In this document: positions 36,694-45,518 of the stretch, piece by piece
Numbering within the stretch: position 1 is the stretch's first letter
How the letters are laid out: each line of letters starts with the position of its first letter
From: an uncultured Pseudomonadota bacterium
GTDB taxonomy: Bacteria > Pseudomonadota > Gammaproteobacteria > Steroidobacterales > Steroidobacteraceae
Assembly (NCBI GenBank): GCA_903927005.1
Contig: CAIYLH010000113.1
Location: forward strand, 33,931 to 97,930
Length of the DNA: 64,000 nt
Direction of reading: 5' to 3'
The notes under the pieces: model-generated
Told to the model about the DNA's origin: nothing
Databases searched by the model: none
Seen by the model: the letters and a program-made list of their open reading frames with translations, nothing else
Program-made: the position numbers and the translations under genes

Positions 36694-37239
36694 ATGCAGA
36701 CCGTAACCTTTGATGAACTCGAATCTGCCCTCGGCGACAGTAACGCGCCGGTGACCGCCGCCGAGGCTCACGGGGCCTTGTGCGGTGCGCTGGCCGCCGT
36801 TTCCCTCTACGGTGCCGCCGACTGGATCGAAGAGCTGGTGGCTGGCGCCGAGGGGGAAGACGAGTTGCGTTCGCGCAACCTGCTCGAAACCCTGTATGGC
36901 GAGACGCACGACGCGCTCCAGTCCGGCCAGATGGAATTCGAGCCGCTGCTGCCGCACGACGACACGCCGCTCGATCAGCGCGTGATGGCGCTCGCCGCCT
37001 GGTGCAACGGCTTTCTGTTCGGTCTCGGTGGCGGGTTGCCGCAGGCCGGCAATTGGCCGGACGCCGTGCAGGAGATCGTCCGCGATTTTGCCGAGATTGG
37101 CCGCGCGTCGGTTGGCGACGAGGAGACCGAGGACACCAACGAGACCTCCTACGTAGAGCTCGTCGAATACCTGCGGGCCAGCGCCCAGCTGGCCTACGAC
37201 GAACTCGCCGAACACCGGGCCGGAGGCGGCGCTGCATGA
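36694..37239 (+). CDS. ygfB: YgfB/YecA-family protein (UPF0149)
   Basis: A 181-residue all-helical protein of the UPF0149 family. Conserved features include AAEAHGALCGALA near the start, MALAAWCNGFLFGLG and VQEIVRDFAEIGRAS. In gammaproteobacteria ygfB precedes pepP and ubiH, as here; in Pseudomonas it modulates stress-gene expression. The ATG at 36694 is divergent from the ZapB-like gene with 57 bases between. Stop overlaps pepP (ATGA). Confidence 0.92.
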   Translation: MQTVTFDELESALGDSNAPVTAAEAHGALCGALAAVSLYGAADWIEELVAGAEGEDELRSRNLLETLYGETHDALQSGQMEFEPLLPHDDTPLDQRVMALAAWCNGFLFGLGGGLPQAGNWPDAVQEIVRDFAEIGRASVGDEETEDTNETSYVELVEYLRASAQLAYDELAEHRAGGGAA

Positions 37240-38579
37240 AGCGAGACGAGTTCGATCGCCGCCGGCGCCAGCTGATGCGGATGATGGGCAAGGACGCGAT
37301 CGCGATCCTGCCCGCGGCTCTGGTACGGCGCCGCAACGCGGACACGGAATACCCGTACCGGCAGGACAGCGACTTCCATTTCCTGACAGGTTTCCCCGAG
37401 CCGGAGGCGGTGGCGGTATTGATCCCGCAGCGCGCCGAGGGCGACTACGTGCTGTTTTGCCGGGACCGCGACCCGCTGCGGGAACTGTGGGATGGCCCGC
37501 GCGCCGGAACGGAGGGTGCGATCGAGCGCTACGGCGCGGCTGACGCCTTTCCGATCGGCGATATCGACGACATCCTGCCCGGCCTGCTCGAGAGCCGGGC
37601 GCGGGTCTATCACACGATGGGTTTGAACCCCGAGTTCGACCAGCGCGTCATCGGCTGGGTGAACGGGCTGCGGGCCCAGGCCAGGCACGGCCTGCATACG
37701 CCGCAGGAGTTCGTTGCACTCGACCACCTGCTGCATGACATGCGGCTCTACAAGAGCCGGGCGGAGCTGGACACGATGCGGCGCTCGGCCGCGATCGCGG
37801 TGGCCGCCCACCAGCGCGCTATGCGCCTGGCAGCGCCCGGTGTGATGGAGTACGAGCTCGCCGCCGAGTTCATGCACGAGTTCCACCGCCACAAAGCCGA
37901 GATCGCCTATGAGCCCATAGTTGGCGGTGGCGCGAACGGCTGCGTGCTGCACTACCGGGCGAACGCCGCGGAGCTGCGTGATGGCGACCTGGTGTTGATC
38001 GACGCGGGTTGTGAGCTCGATTACTACGCCTCCGACATCACCCGGACGTTTCCGGTCAACGGCCGCTACAGCCCCGCGCAGCGGGCTGTCTATGAAGTTG
38101 TTCTGCAGGCGCATAGCGCGGCCGTCGCCCAGTGCGTGGCCGGCAACCACTGGAATGACCCGCACGATGCGGCAGTGCGCGCGATCACTCACGGCCTGGT
38201 GTCGCTGGGCCTGCTCAAGGGCAAGGTGCCGAAGCTGATCAAGGAGGGCGCCTACCGGGAGTTCTTCATGCACCGCACCGGCCACTGGCTGGGGCTCGAT
38301 GTCCACGATGTCGGCGACTACAAGGTTGGCGATGCCTGGCGCGTGCTCGAGCCGGGCATGGTGCTGACGGTTGAGCCGGGCATCTACCTGCCGCCGACCC
38401 ATCGCGGCATTCCCAAGGAGTTCCGCGGCATCGGCATCCGCATTGAGGACGACGTCGCGGTCACGCGCGGCGCCCCGGAGATCCTGACCGACGCGCTGAT
38501 TCGCGATCCGGACGACATCGAGGCTTTCATGGCCGCTGCCAGGGCGCCGGCTGCGGCGCCGCGACGGGTACGCGCCTGA
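37236..38579 (+). CDS. pepP: Xaa-Pro aminopeptidase
   Basis: Aminopeptidase P II removes N-terminal residues from X-Pro peptides with a dimanganese centre. The 447-residue protein (E. coli 441) has the N-terminal domain with FHFLTGFPEPEAVAVL, then the pita-bread catalytic domain with metal ligands in LVLIDAGCELDYYASDITRTF (two Asp), HRTGHWLGLDVHDVG (His), TVEPGIYL (Glu) and GIRIEDDVAV (Glu). The ATG at 37236 overlaps the ygfB stop; a longer in-frame reading is a shadow of ygfB. Confidence 0.96.
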   Translation: MKRDEFDRRRRQLMRMMGKDAIAILPAALVRRRNADTEYPYRQDSDFHFLTGFPEPEAVAVLIPQRAEGDYVLFCRDRDPLRELWDGPRAGTEGAIERYGAADAFPIGDIDDILPGLLESRARVYHTMGLNPEFDQRVIGWVNGLRAQARHGLHTPQEFVALDHLLHDMRLYKSRAELDTMRRSAAIAVAAHQRAMRLAAPGVMEYELAAEFMHEFHRHKAEIAYEPIVGGGANGCVLHYRANAAELRDGDLVLIDAGCELDYYASDITRTFPVNGRYSPAQRAVYEVVLQAHSAAVAQCVAGNHWNDPHDAAVRAITHGLVSLGLLKGKVPKLIKEGAYREFFMHRTGHWLGLDVHDVGDYKVGDAWRVLEPGMVLTVEPGIYLPPTHRGIPKEFRGIGIRIEDDVAVTRGAPEILTDALIRDPDDIEAFMAAARAPAAAPRRVRA

Positions 38580-39829
38580 TGGATGCCGCCGGCCTTGATT
38601 GCGACATTGCGATCGTGGGTGGCGGCATGGTCGGCGCCAGTCTTGCGCTGGCACTAGCGGCCTTGCCGTTGCAGGTCGTCGTCATCGAGGCGGCGCCTCC
38701 CGAGGATGATGCCCAGCCCAGCTTCGATAGCCGCACGACGGCGCTGTCCAATGGCACGCGGCGGGTGTTCGAGGGGCTGGGCGTCTGGGACGAGATAGCC
38801 CGCGAGGCGACGCCGATTCGCCGCATCCACATCTCCGACCGCGGCCGCTTTGGGTCCGCCGTCATCGATGCCGCAGAGCAGGACGTCGCCGCGCTCGGCT
38901 ACGTCGTTGAGAACCGGGTCGTCGGGCGTGCGCTGTGGCGCCGGCTGCGGCTCAGTCCGCGGACGCGGCTGATCTCGCCTGCCACCGTGACTGCCGCGAG
39001 CTGTGGTCCTTCGAGCGTGCGGCTGGACCTCGACGGCGCGGCAGTGAACTGTCTGGACGCGCGGCTGGTGGTGGCGGCAGATGGTGCCGGGTCCCTCGTG
39101 CGCAGCGCTGCGGGCGTTGGCGCCGAGCGTTGGGATTACGGCCAGACTGCCGTGATCTGCCAGGTGACACCGGAGCGCTTTCACGACCACGTCGCGTACG
39201 AGCGCTTCACGCCGACCGGTCCAATCGCGGTGCTGCCTGCCCCTGATGGGCGGGTCGGGCTTGTCTGGACCTTGCTGCCTGTAGAGGCCACGCGGGTCAT
39301 GGCGTTGCCGGATGCGGCCTTCCTCGCCGAGCTGCAGCAGTGTTTCGGCTGGCGTCTGGGTCGCCTGAAGGCGGTTGCCCGACGTGTCGCGTATCCGTTG
39401 GCGCTGACCCGAGCGGAGTCGGCGCATGCGCCGCGTACGGCGATCATCGGTGCCGCCGCGCAGGGGCTGCACCCCATCGCTGGTCAGGGATTCAATCTAG
39501 GGCTGCGCGACGCGGCGACCCTTGCCGAGGTGCTGGCTGATGCGAGCGGTGAGGATCCCGGCAGCGCCGCGGTACTGACCCGCTACGCCCAATGGCGCAG
39601 CACCGACCGGCGTGCGTTGATTGCCTTCACCGACGGACTGGTGCGGCTGTTCGGCAGTCCTCTGCGGCCGGTGCAGATCGCCCGTAACGTCGGCCTCGTG
39701 CTGTTCGACCTCAGTCCGTCTGCCAAGTCGGCAATGTCGAAGCTGTCGCTCGGCTTTGCGGGACGGTTGCCGCGGCTTGCGCGGGGTTTGCCGCTGGTCT
39801 CGCCGCTCGCCGATCGGGATCGGCCGTGA
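38579..39829 (+). CDS. ubiH: 2-octaprenyl-6-methoxyphenol hydroxylase
   Basis: A 416-residue flavin monooxygenase of ubiquinone ring hydroxylation. FAD motifs are DIAIVGGGMVGASLALALA (Rossmann), the DG-type VVAADGAGSLVRSAAG and the second FAD motif in GAAAQGLHPIAGQGFNLGLRD. The SFDSRTTALSNGTRRVFE and YVVENRVVGRAL blocks are typical of UbiH. Position after ygfB-pepP is the standard one. Starts TGATG at the pepP stop and overlaps the next monooxygenase (GTGA). Confidence 0.93.
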   Translation: MDAAGLDCDIAIVGGGMVGASLALALAALPLQVVVIEAAPPEDDAQPSFDSRTTALSNGTRRVFEGLGVWDEIAREATPIRRIHISDRGRFGSAVIDAAEQDVAALGYVVENRVVGRALWRRLRLSPRTRLISPATVTAASCGPSSVRLDLDGAAVNCLDARLVVAADGAGSLVRSAAGVGAERWDYGQTAVICQVTPERFHDHVAYERFTPTGPIAVLPAPDGRVGLVWTLLPVEATRVMALPDAAFLAELQQCFGWRLGRLKAVARRVAYPLALTRAESAHAPRTAIIGAAAQGLHPIAGQGFNLGLRDAATLAEVLADASGEDPGSAAVLTRYAQWRSTDRRALIAFTDGLVRLFGSPLRPVQIARNVGLVLFDLSPSAKSAMSKLSLGFAGRLPRLARGLPLVSPLADRDRP

Positions 39830-41022
39830 GCGCGCGTCGCGATTTCGACGTCTTGATCGCCGGCGCCGGCATGGTCGGCGCAGGACTTGCCGCGCTGCTG
39901 TCGACGGGCGAGGCGACCCGCGCCCTGCGCATCGCGCTGGTGGATCCAAAGCCGGCACTGGCGCCGTTGCCTGGCGAGCCGCTGGACGCGCGGGTCTCGG
40001 CGCTGTCGCGCGCGGGCGAGCGTGTGTTGCGCCGGACTGGCGCCTGGCCGTTGCTGGCGCTGCGCCAGCCTTGCGCCTATGAGCGCATGGTGATCTGGGA
40101 CAGCGGGGCTGCCGTTGGCGGGCGCGATACGCTCGTGTTCGACGCCGCCGAGGCGGGTGAGCCGAATCTCGGACATATCGTTGAAAACCGTGCGGTTGCG
40201 GCGGCGCTGGTCGAGCGGGCCATTGCCGGCGGCGTCACTCTGCTGCGCAGTACGGTGACGGCACTGGACCTCACGCGCGATGTCGCGACCGTCATGCTCG
40301 GCGAGCGTACGCTCGCAGTCGGCCTGGTCGTGGCCGCTGATGGCGCCGATTCGCCGCTACGCCATCTCGCAGGTCTCGGTGGTGAGCCGACCGCGTACGC
40401 GCAGGAGGCGATCGTGGCGCACTTGCGGCCGGCAGAGTCGCACCGTGGCACGGCGCACCAGCGCTTTCTGCCGGAGGGACCGCTCGCGTTGCTGCCCCTC
40501 GCGGACGGTACCGTATCGCTCGTCTGGTCGACGGCGCCGGCGCAGGCGGAGCGGCTCGTGGCGCTGGACGATGCCGCGTTCGCGAGCGAGGTGACCCGCG
40601 CCAGCGACGGGGTGCTCGGCACGCTCACTCCCGTGACGGGGCGTTCGCGCTTCCCGCTGCGCCGGTTCAACGCGGCCAGTTACGCTGCCACCCGTCTGGC
40701 GCTGGTCGGCGACGCGGCGCATACGGTGCATCCGTTGGCCGGTCAGGGCGTCAACCAGGGCTTCCTCGACGTCGCCGCGCTCGTGATGGAGCTCGGCGCT
40801 GCGCTGGCGCGGGGCGGAGATCCGGGTGATCCGCAGCCGCTGGCGCGTTACGCGCGGGCGCGCCGCGCCGAGAACGCACTGATGGGTGCGGCACTCGATG
40901 GCATCTACCGCTTATTCACCTCGGATCGACCGCTGCTGATGCAGGCTCGCCAGCTGGGGCTGGGGCTCGCCAGTCGCGCAGGTCCGTTGAAGCGGCTGCT
41001 GGTCGAGCGGGCGCTCGGCTGA
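39826..41022 (+). CDS. UbiI/VisC-type FAD-dependent ubiquinone hydroxylase
   Basis: A 398-residue paralogue of UbiH with the same FAD motifs (DVLIAGAGMVGAGLAALL, VVAADGADSPLRHLAG, LVGDAAHTVHPLAGQGVNQG) and DARVSALSRAGERVLRR. In this operon position the usual partner is UbiI (VisC), which hydroxylates C5 of the quinone ring. UbiM- or UbiL-like specificities cannot be excluded. It begins with GTG overlapping ubiH and ends TGATG on the next gene. Confidence 0.88.
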   Translation: MSARRDFDVLIAGAGMVGAGLAALLSTGEATRALRIALVDPKPALAPLPGEPLDARVSALSRAGERVLRRTGAWPLLALRQPCAYERMVIWDSGAAVGGRDTLVFDAAEAGEPNLGHIVENRAVAAALVERAIAGGVTLLRSTVTALDLTRDVATVMLGERTLAVGLVVAADGADSPLRHLAGLGGEPTAYAQEAIVAHLRPAESHRGTAHQRFLPEGPLALLPLADGTVSLVWSTAPAQAERLVALDDAAFASEVTRASDGVLGTLTPVTGRSRFPLRRFNAASYAATRLALVGDAAHTVHPLAGQGVNQGFLDVAALVMELGAALARGGDPGDPQPLARYARARRAENALMGAALDGIYRLFTSDRPLLMQARQLGLGLASRAGPLKRLLVERALG

Positions 41023-41570
41023 TGGCGACTCCCGCGTTGCTGGGACGTGCGGCCATCGTCGGTCTGTTTGCCGGCCTGCTGGCTGCAGTGACCGCAGTGC
41101 TCCCGCCGCTCGCGTGGGGCCTCGCGGATTCTCGCCCGGCGGAGTACGCCGCGCTGCTGGTGGTGCTGGTCGGCACGCACCTCGGACTTGCCGCCGTGGT
41201 GCGCGACCGACCGAGCGCGACGTTCGGTGCGCGCGTCTGGGCCGCGATGATCGTTGCGGGCACGGCCTCGCTACCGCTTGCTGTGGCGTTGTACCGCCTG
41301 TACGCGGTGTGGAGGCCGGGCATGCTGCTGGCTCGCTACGAGGCGCTCTTGGCGCACGTGGGCGCGCAGGTGGGGAACGAGCGGGTGGCAGCGGCGTTGG
41401 CAGACCTCACCGCGCGTCGTGCCGCGTATCTCGATCCGCTCTACCAGGCGATCAATGGCGCCGGTACTCCGCTGTTCTTCGCGTTGCTGATCGGTGGCTA
41501 CTCGGCGTTCCGCTGGCGCGTCGCGCAGCGGCTGGCGGCCGCGGCCGCGGCCCGTCGGAGCGCGCGCTAG
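41022..41570 (+). CDS. Uncharacterised four-helix membrane protein in the ubi operon
   Basis: A 182-residue integral membrane protein of unknown function. Four hydrophobic segments are visible at about residues 9-35, 41-60, 70-95 and 145-165, joined by a soluble loop (~100-140, ARYEALLAHVGAQVG) that looks helical. No recognised motif or cofactor site. Its ATG overlaps the upstream monooxygenase stop (TGATG), so it is translated with pepP-ubiH-ubi and might assist quinone metabolism; this is inference from position only. Its stop overlaps the convergent phhB stop in a CTAG palindrome. Confidence 0.75.
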   Translation: MATPALLGRAAIVGLFAGLLAAVTAVLPPLAWGLADSRPAEYAALLVVLVGTHLGLAAVVRDRPSATFGARVWAAMIVAGTASLPLAVALYRLYAVWRPGMLLARYEALLAHVGAQVGNERVAAALADLTARRAAYLDPLYQAINGAGTPLFFALLIGGYSAFRWRVAQRLAAAAAARRSAR

Positions 41571-41895
41571 AGCTGGTCGATCTTGGCCGCGCAGATGAAG
41601 TCGTTGTCCGACAGCCCGCGGATCGAGTGGGTGGTGTAGTGCACGCGGCAGTAGTTGTAGCCCAGCTCGAGGTCCGGATGGTGGTCCTCGGCGTTGGCGA
41701 TATGCGCGATCGCATTGACGAAGCTCATGACGCGGAAGAAGTTCTGGAACCGGAACTCGCGCGAGAGGTGGCGGACCTCGGCGTCGAGGCGCCAGCCTGG
41801 GTCAAGCTCGGTCAACGACTTACGCGCGTCACTCTCGCCCATAGGTTCGACACCGCCTTCACAGGGGGCGCAGCGGCGATCGGCCAGCGGCGCGC

Positions 41896-41899
<4 letters not shown>
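41567..41899 (-). CDS. phhB: Pterin-4a-carbinolamine dehydratase
   Basis: PhhB recycles 4a-hydroxytetrahydrobiopterin formed by phenylalanine hydroxylase. The 110-residue protein contains the family block [20 protein letters not shown] and the catalytic [20 protein letters not shown], with His-His and the later His in the active site. No phhA is nearby. It is translationally coupled to ispG by ATGA overlap; the first ~20 residues are extra, and an ATG at 41842 would give the more usual ~90 residues. Confidence 0.93.
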
Positions 41900-43125
<1,226 letters not shown>

Positions 43126-43233
43126 GGGGGGTGCTCGCGAAAGAGGCGCAATCTTAGCGCGCCGCCCGATTGCGGGGTGCAGGTCCCACGCCAAACGGGG
43201 GGGCGGATCTGTCCTCTGGGGCGGATTGGGGGC

Positions 43234-43260
43234 GCGCCTCTCTTACTAATAGAGAGGTGC
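43234..43260. repeat. Inverted repeat upstream of the TPR-sulfotransferase gene
   Basis: GCGCCTCTCT and AGAGAGGTGC (one G-T pair) flank a seven-base AT-rich loop TACTAAT. It lies in the 235-base gap between ispG and the sulfotransferase gene and could be an operator or RNA hairpin; its role is not known. Confidence 0.45.
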
Positions 43261-43369
43261 TTGGCGGACGGGGAGGTCAGCCGTTTCGTCGGATCGTTGT
43301 ATTTAAGCAACATTTGGGGTGGTTTCTACGCCTAAACGGACCTTCAGTGGCGTGGCTTAATTGACAAAC

Positions 43370-45472
43370 ATGACGGTGGGGTTTCTGATCGCCCCCGGGG
43401 ATGCGCTTTTACGCGCAAGGGCCAACTATTTGAGCACTGCTGTCGAGCCTGTTGGGACACTGGAGACTGCGCTCGCGCACGCGACGCGGCTGTTGGACGC
43501 CCAACCGGCGCTCGCAGCGCAACAGGCGTCGGAAATCCTGCGCGCGGTCCCGGGCCACCCCCACGCGTGCCTGCTGCTCGGCGCTGCGCAGCGCTTGAAC
43601 GGTGATTCAACGGCGGCGCTCGCCACTCTGTCGGACCTCGCCCGCGGGCAGCCCAACTCCGCTGCAACACATCTGGAACTCGGCATCGTCCTCGGGCAGG
43701 TCGGGCGCATCGCCGAGGCGATCACTGCGCTGCGACGGGCGGTACAGCTGAAACCCGATCGGCCGGACGCGTGGCGACAGCTGGCAGACCATCTGGATGT
43801 CGCCGGTGAGGCGGCCGCCGCCGACGAGGCTCGTGCCCGCTTCCTCAAGGCAGCGAACCAGGACCCACGGCTGATGGCGGCCGCGAACGCGCTGGTCGAC
43901 AACGATGTGCCGCGTGCCGAAGCGCTGCTGCGCTCGCACCTGAAGCAACATGAAACCGACATCGCGGCGCTGCGCATGCTGGCCGAGGTCGCCGCGCGAC
44001 TGCGCCGCTATGCCGATGCCCAGGTGCTGCTTGAGCGCTGCCTCGAGCTTGCTCCCAGCTTCCATGCGGCGCGCCATAACTATGCAATGGTGCTGTACCG
44101 TCAGGCCAAGGCTGAGGCGGCGTTGCCTGAAATCGAGCGGCTACTCAAGCTCGAGCCGAGAAACCCCAGTTACCGCAACCTGAAGGCCGCGGTGCTCGCG
44201 ACACTCGGCGACTACACCGATTCGATTGAGGTCTACGAGGCGGTGCTGCGCGAGTATCCCGACCAGGCCAAGGTCTGGATGAGCTACGGACACGCGCTGA
44301 AGACGGCACGCCGTTTCGACGACAGCGTGACTGCGTATCACCGCGCGATCCAGCTCATGCCGAGCCTCGGTGAGGCTTACTGGAGCCTCGCGAACCTGAA
44401 AACCTACCGGTTTACGGCTGCCGACGTCGCTGCGCTACGCGCGGCGCTGGAGGGTGCCGAGCTGACCCCGGACGATCGACTGCACTTCGAGTACGCGCTG
44501 GGCAAGGCGCTTGAAGACGAGGCCTCCTACGAGGAATCCTTCGAACACTACGCCAACGGCGCCAAGATCCGCCGTCGTCTGGTGGGTTACGACCCCGACG
44601 AGACGACTGAGCACGTGCGCCGCTCGCAGTCGGTCTACACGGCTGAACTCTTTGCTAACCTACGCGACGCTGGCTGCCCGGCGCCGGATCCGATCTTCAT
44701 CGTCGGCCTGCCGCGTGCGGGATCGACACTGCTCGAGCAGATCCTCGCCAGCCACTCGCGGGTGGAAGGCACGATGGAGCTGCCAGACATACCGTCCATG
44801 GCACGTGAGCTCAACGCTCGCCGAGCGCGTGAGGACGAGGCCCAGTATCCAGGCGTGGTCGCGACGATGTCGCCGGACGAGCTGCGCGCCCTCGGCGAGC
44901 GTTATCTGGCGCAGACCCGCGTGCAGCGCAAGTCATCGGCGCCGTTCTTCATCGACAAGATGCCGAACAATTTCATGCACGTAGGCTTGCTGCACCTGAT
45001 CTTGCCGAATGCCAAGATCATCGATGCTCGACGCCATCCGCTCGGCTGCTGCTTCTCCGGCTTCAAGCAGCATTTTGCCCGCGGCCAGAATTTCTCGTAC
45101 TCGCTGACCGACACTGGTCGCTTCTACAGCGACTATGTGGAGCTGATGGCGCACTTCGACGCGCTGTTGCCGGGTCGGGTCCATCGGGTGCACTACGAGT
45201 CGATGATCGACGACACCGAGGGCGAGGTACGTCGGCTACTCGATTACTGTGGCCTGCCGTTCGAGGCCCAGTGCCTGAAGTTTTACGAGAACGAGCGCGC
45301 GGTGCGCACCGCGAGCTCTGAGCAGGTCCGCCAGCCGATCTACAAGGATGGCGTCGACCACTGGAAGCATTACGAGCCCTGGCTCGGGCCTCTGAAGGAG
45401 GCTCTGGGGCCGGTGCTCGAGTCGTATCCGGCCGTCCCCGATTTCGGGGAGCGGGTTCCGGTAAGTGATTGA
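43370..45472 (+). CDS. TPR-repeat sulfotransferase
   Basis: A ~700-residue cytoplasmic protein. Residues ~15-330 are tetratricopeptide repeats (for example HACLLLGAAQRLNGDSTAAL, KVWMSYGHALKTARRFDDSV); the C-terminal ~260 residues are a Sulfotransfer_3 domain with the PAPS 5'-phosphosulfate loop IVGLPRAGSTLLEQIL and, later, DKMPNNFMHVGLLHLI and the 3'-phosphate-binding RRHPLGCCFS. Such genes very often sit beside TonB-dependent receptors in sphingomonads and related lineages, as here (46 bases apart). Start is uncertain: ATG 43370 is used, but a TTG at 43430 follows AAGGG at an ideal distance. The acceptor substrate is unknown. Confidence 0.85.
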   Translation: MTVGFLIAPGDALLRARANYLSTAVEPVGTLETALAHATRLLDAQPALAAQQASEILRAVPGHPHACLLLGAAQRLNGDSTAALATLSDLARGQPNSAATHLELGIVLGQVGRIAEAITALRRAVQLKPDRPDAWRQLADHLDVAGEAAAADEARARFLKAANQDPRLMAAANALVDNDVPRAEALLRSHLKQHETDIAALRMLAEVAARLRRYADAQVLLERCLELAPSFHAARHNYAMVLYRQAKAEAALPEIERLLKLEPRNPSYRNLKAAVLATLGDYTDSIEVYEAVLREYPDQAKVWMSYGHALKTARRFDDSVTAYHRAIQLMPSLGEAYWSLANLKTYRFTAADVAALRAALEGAELTPDDRLHFEYALGKALEDEASYEESFEHYANGAKIRRRLVGYDPDETTEHVRRSQSVYTAELFANLRDAGCPAPDPIFIVGLPRAGSTLLEQILASHSRVEGTMELPDIPSMARELNARRAREDEAQYPGVVATMSPDELRALGERYLAQTRVQRKSSAPFFIDKMPNNFMHVGLLHLILPNAKIIDARRHPLGCCFSGFKQHFARGQNFSYSLTDTGRFYSDYVELMAHFDALLPGRVHRVHYESMIDDTEGEVRRLLDYCGLPFEAQCLKFYENERAVRTASSEQVRQPIYKDGVDHWKHYEPWLGPLKEALGPVLESYPAVPDFGERVPVSD

Positions 45473-45518
45473 TATTGTTTTGTTTGTTCAAGTGTTGTGT
45501 GAACTAGGGAGCGAGTAA

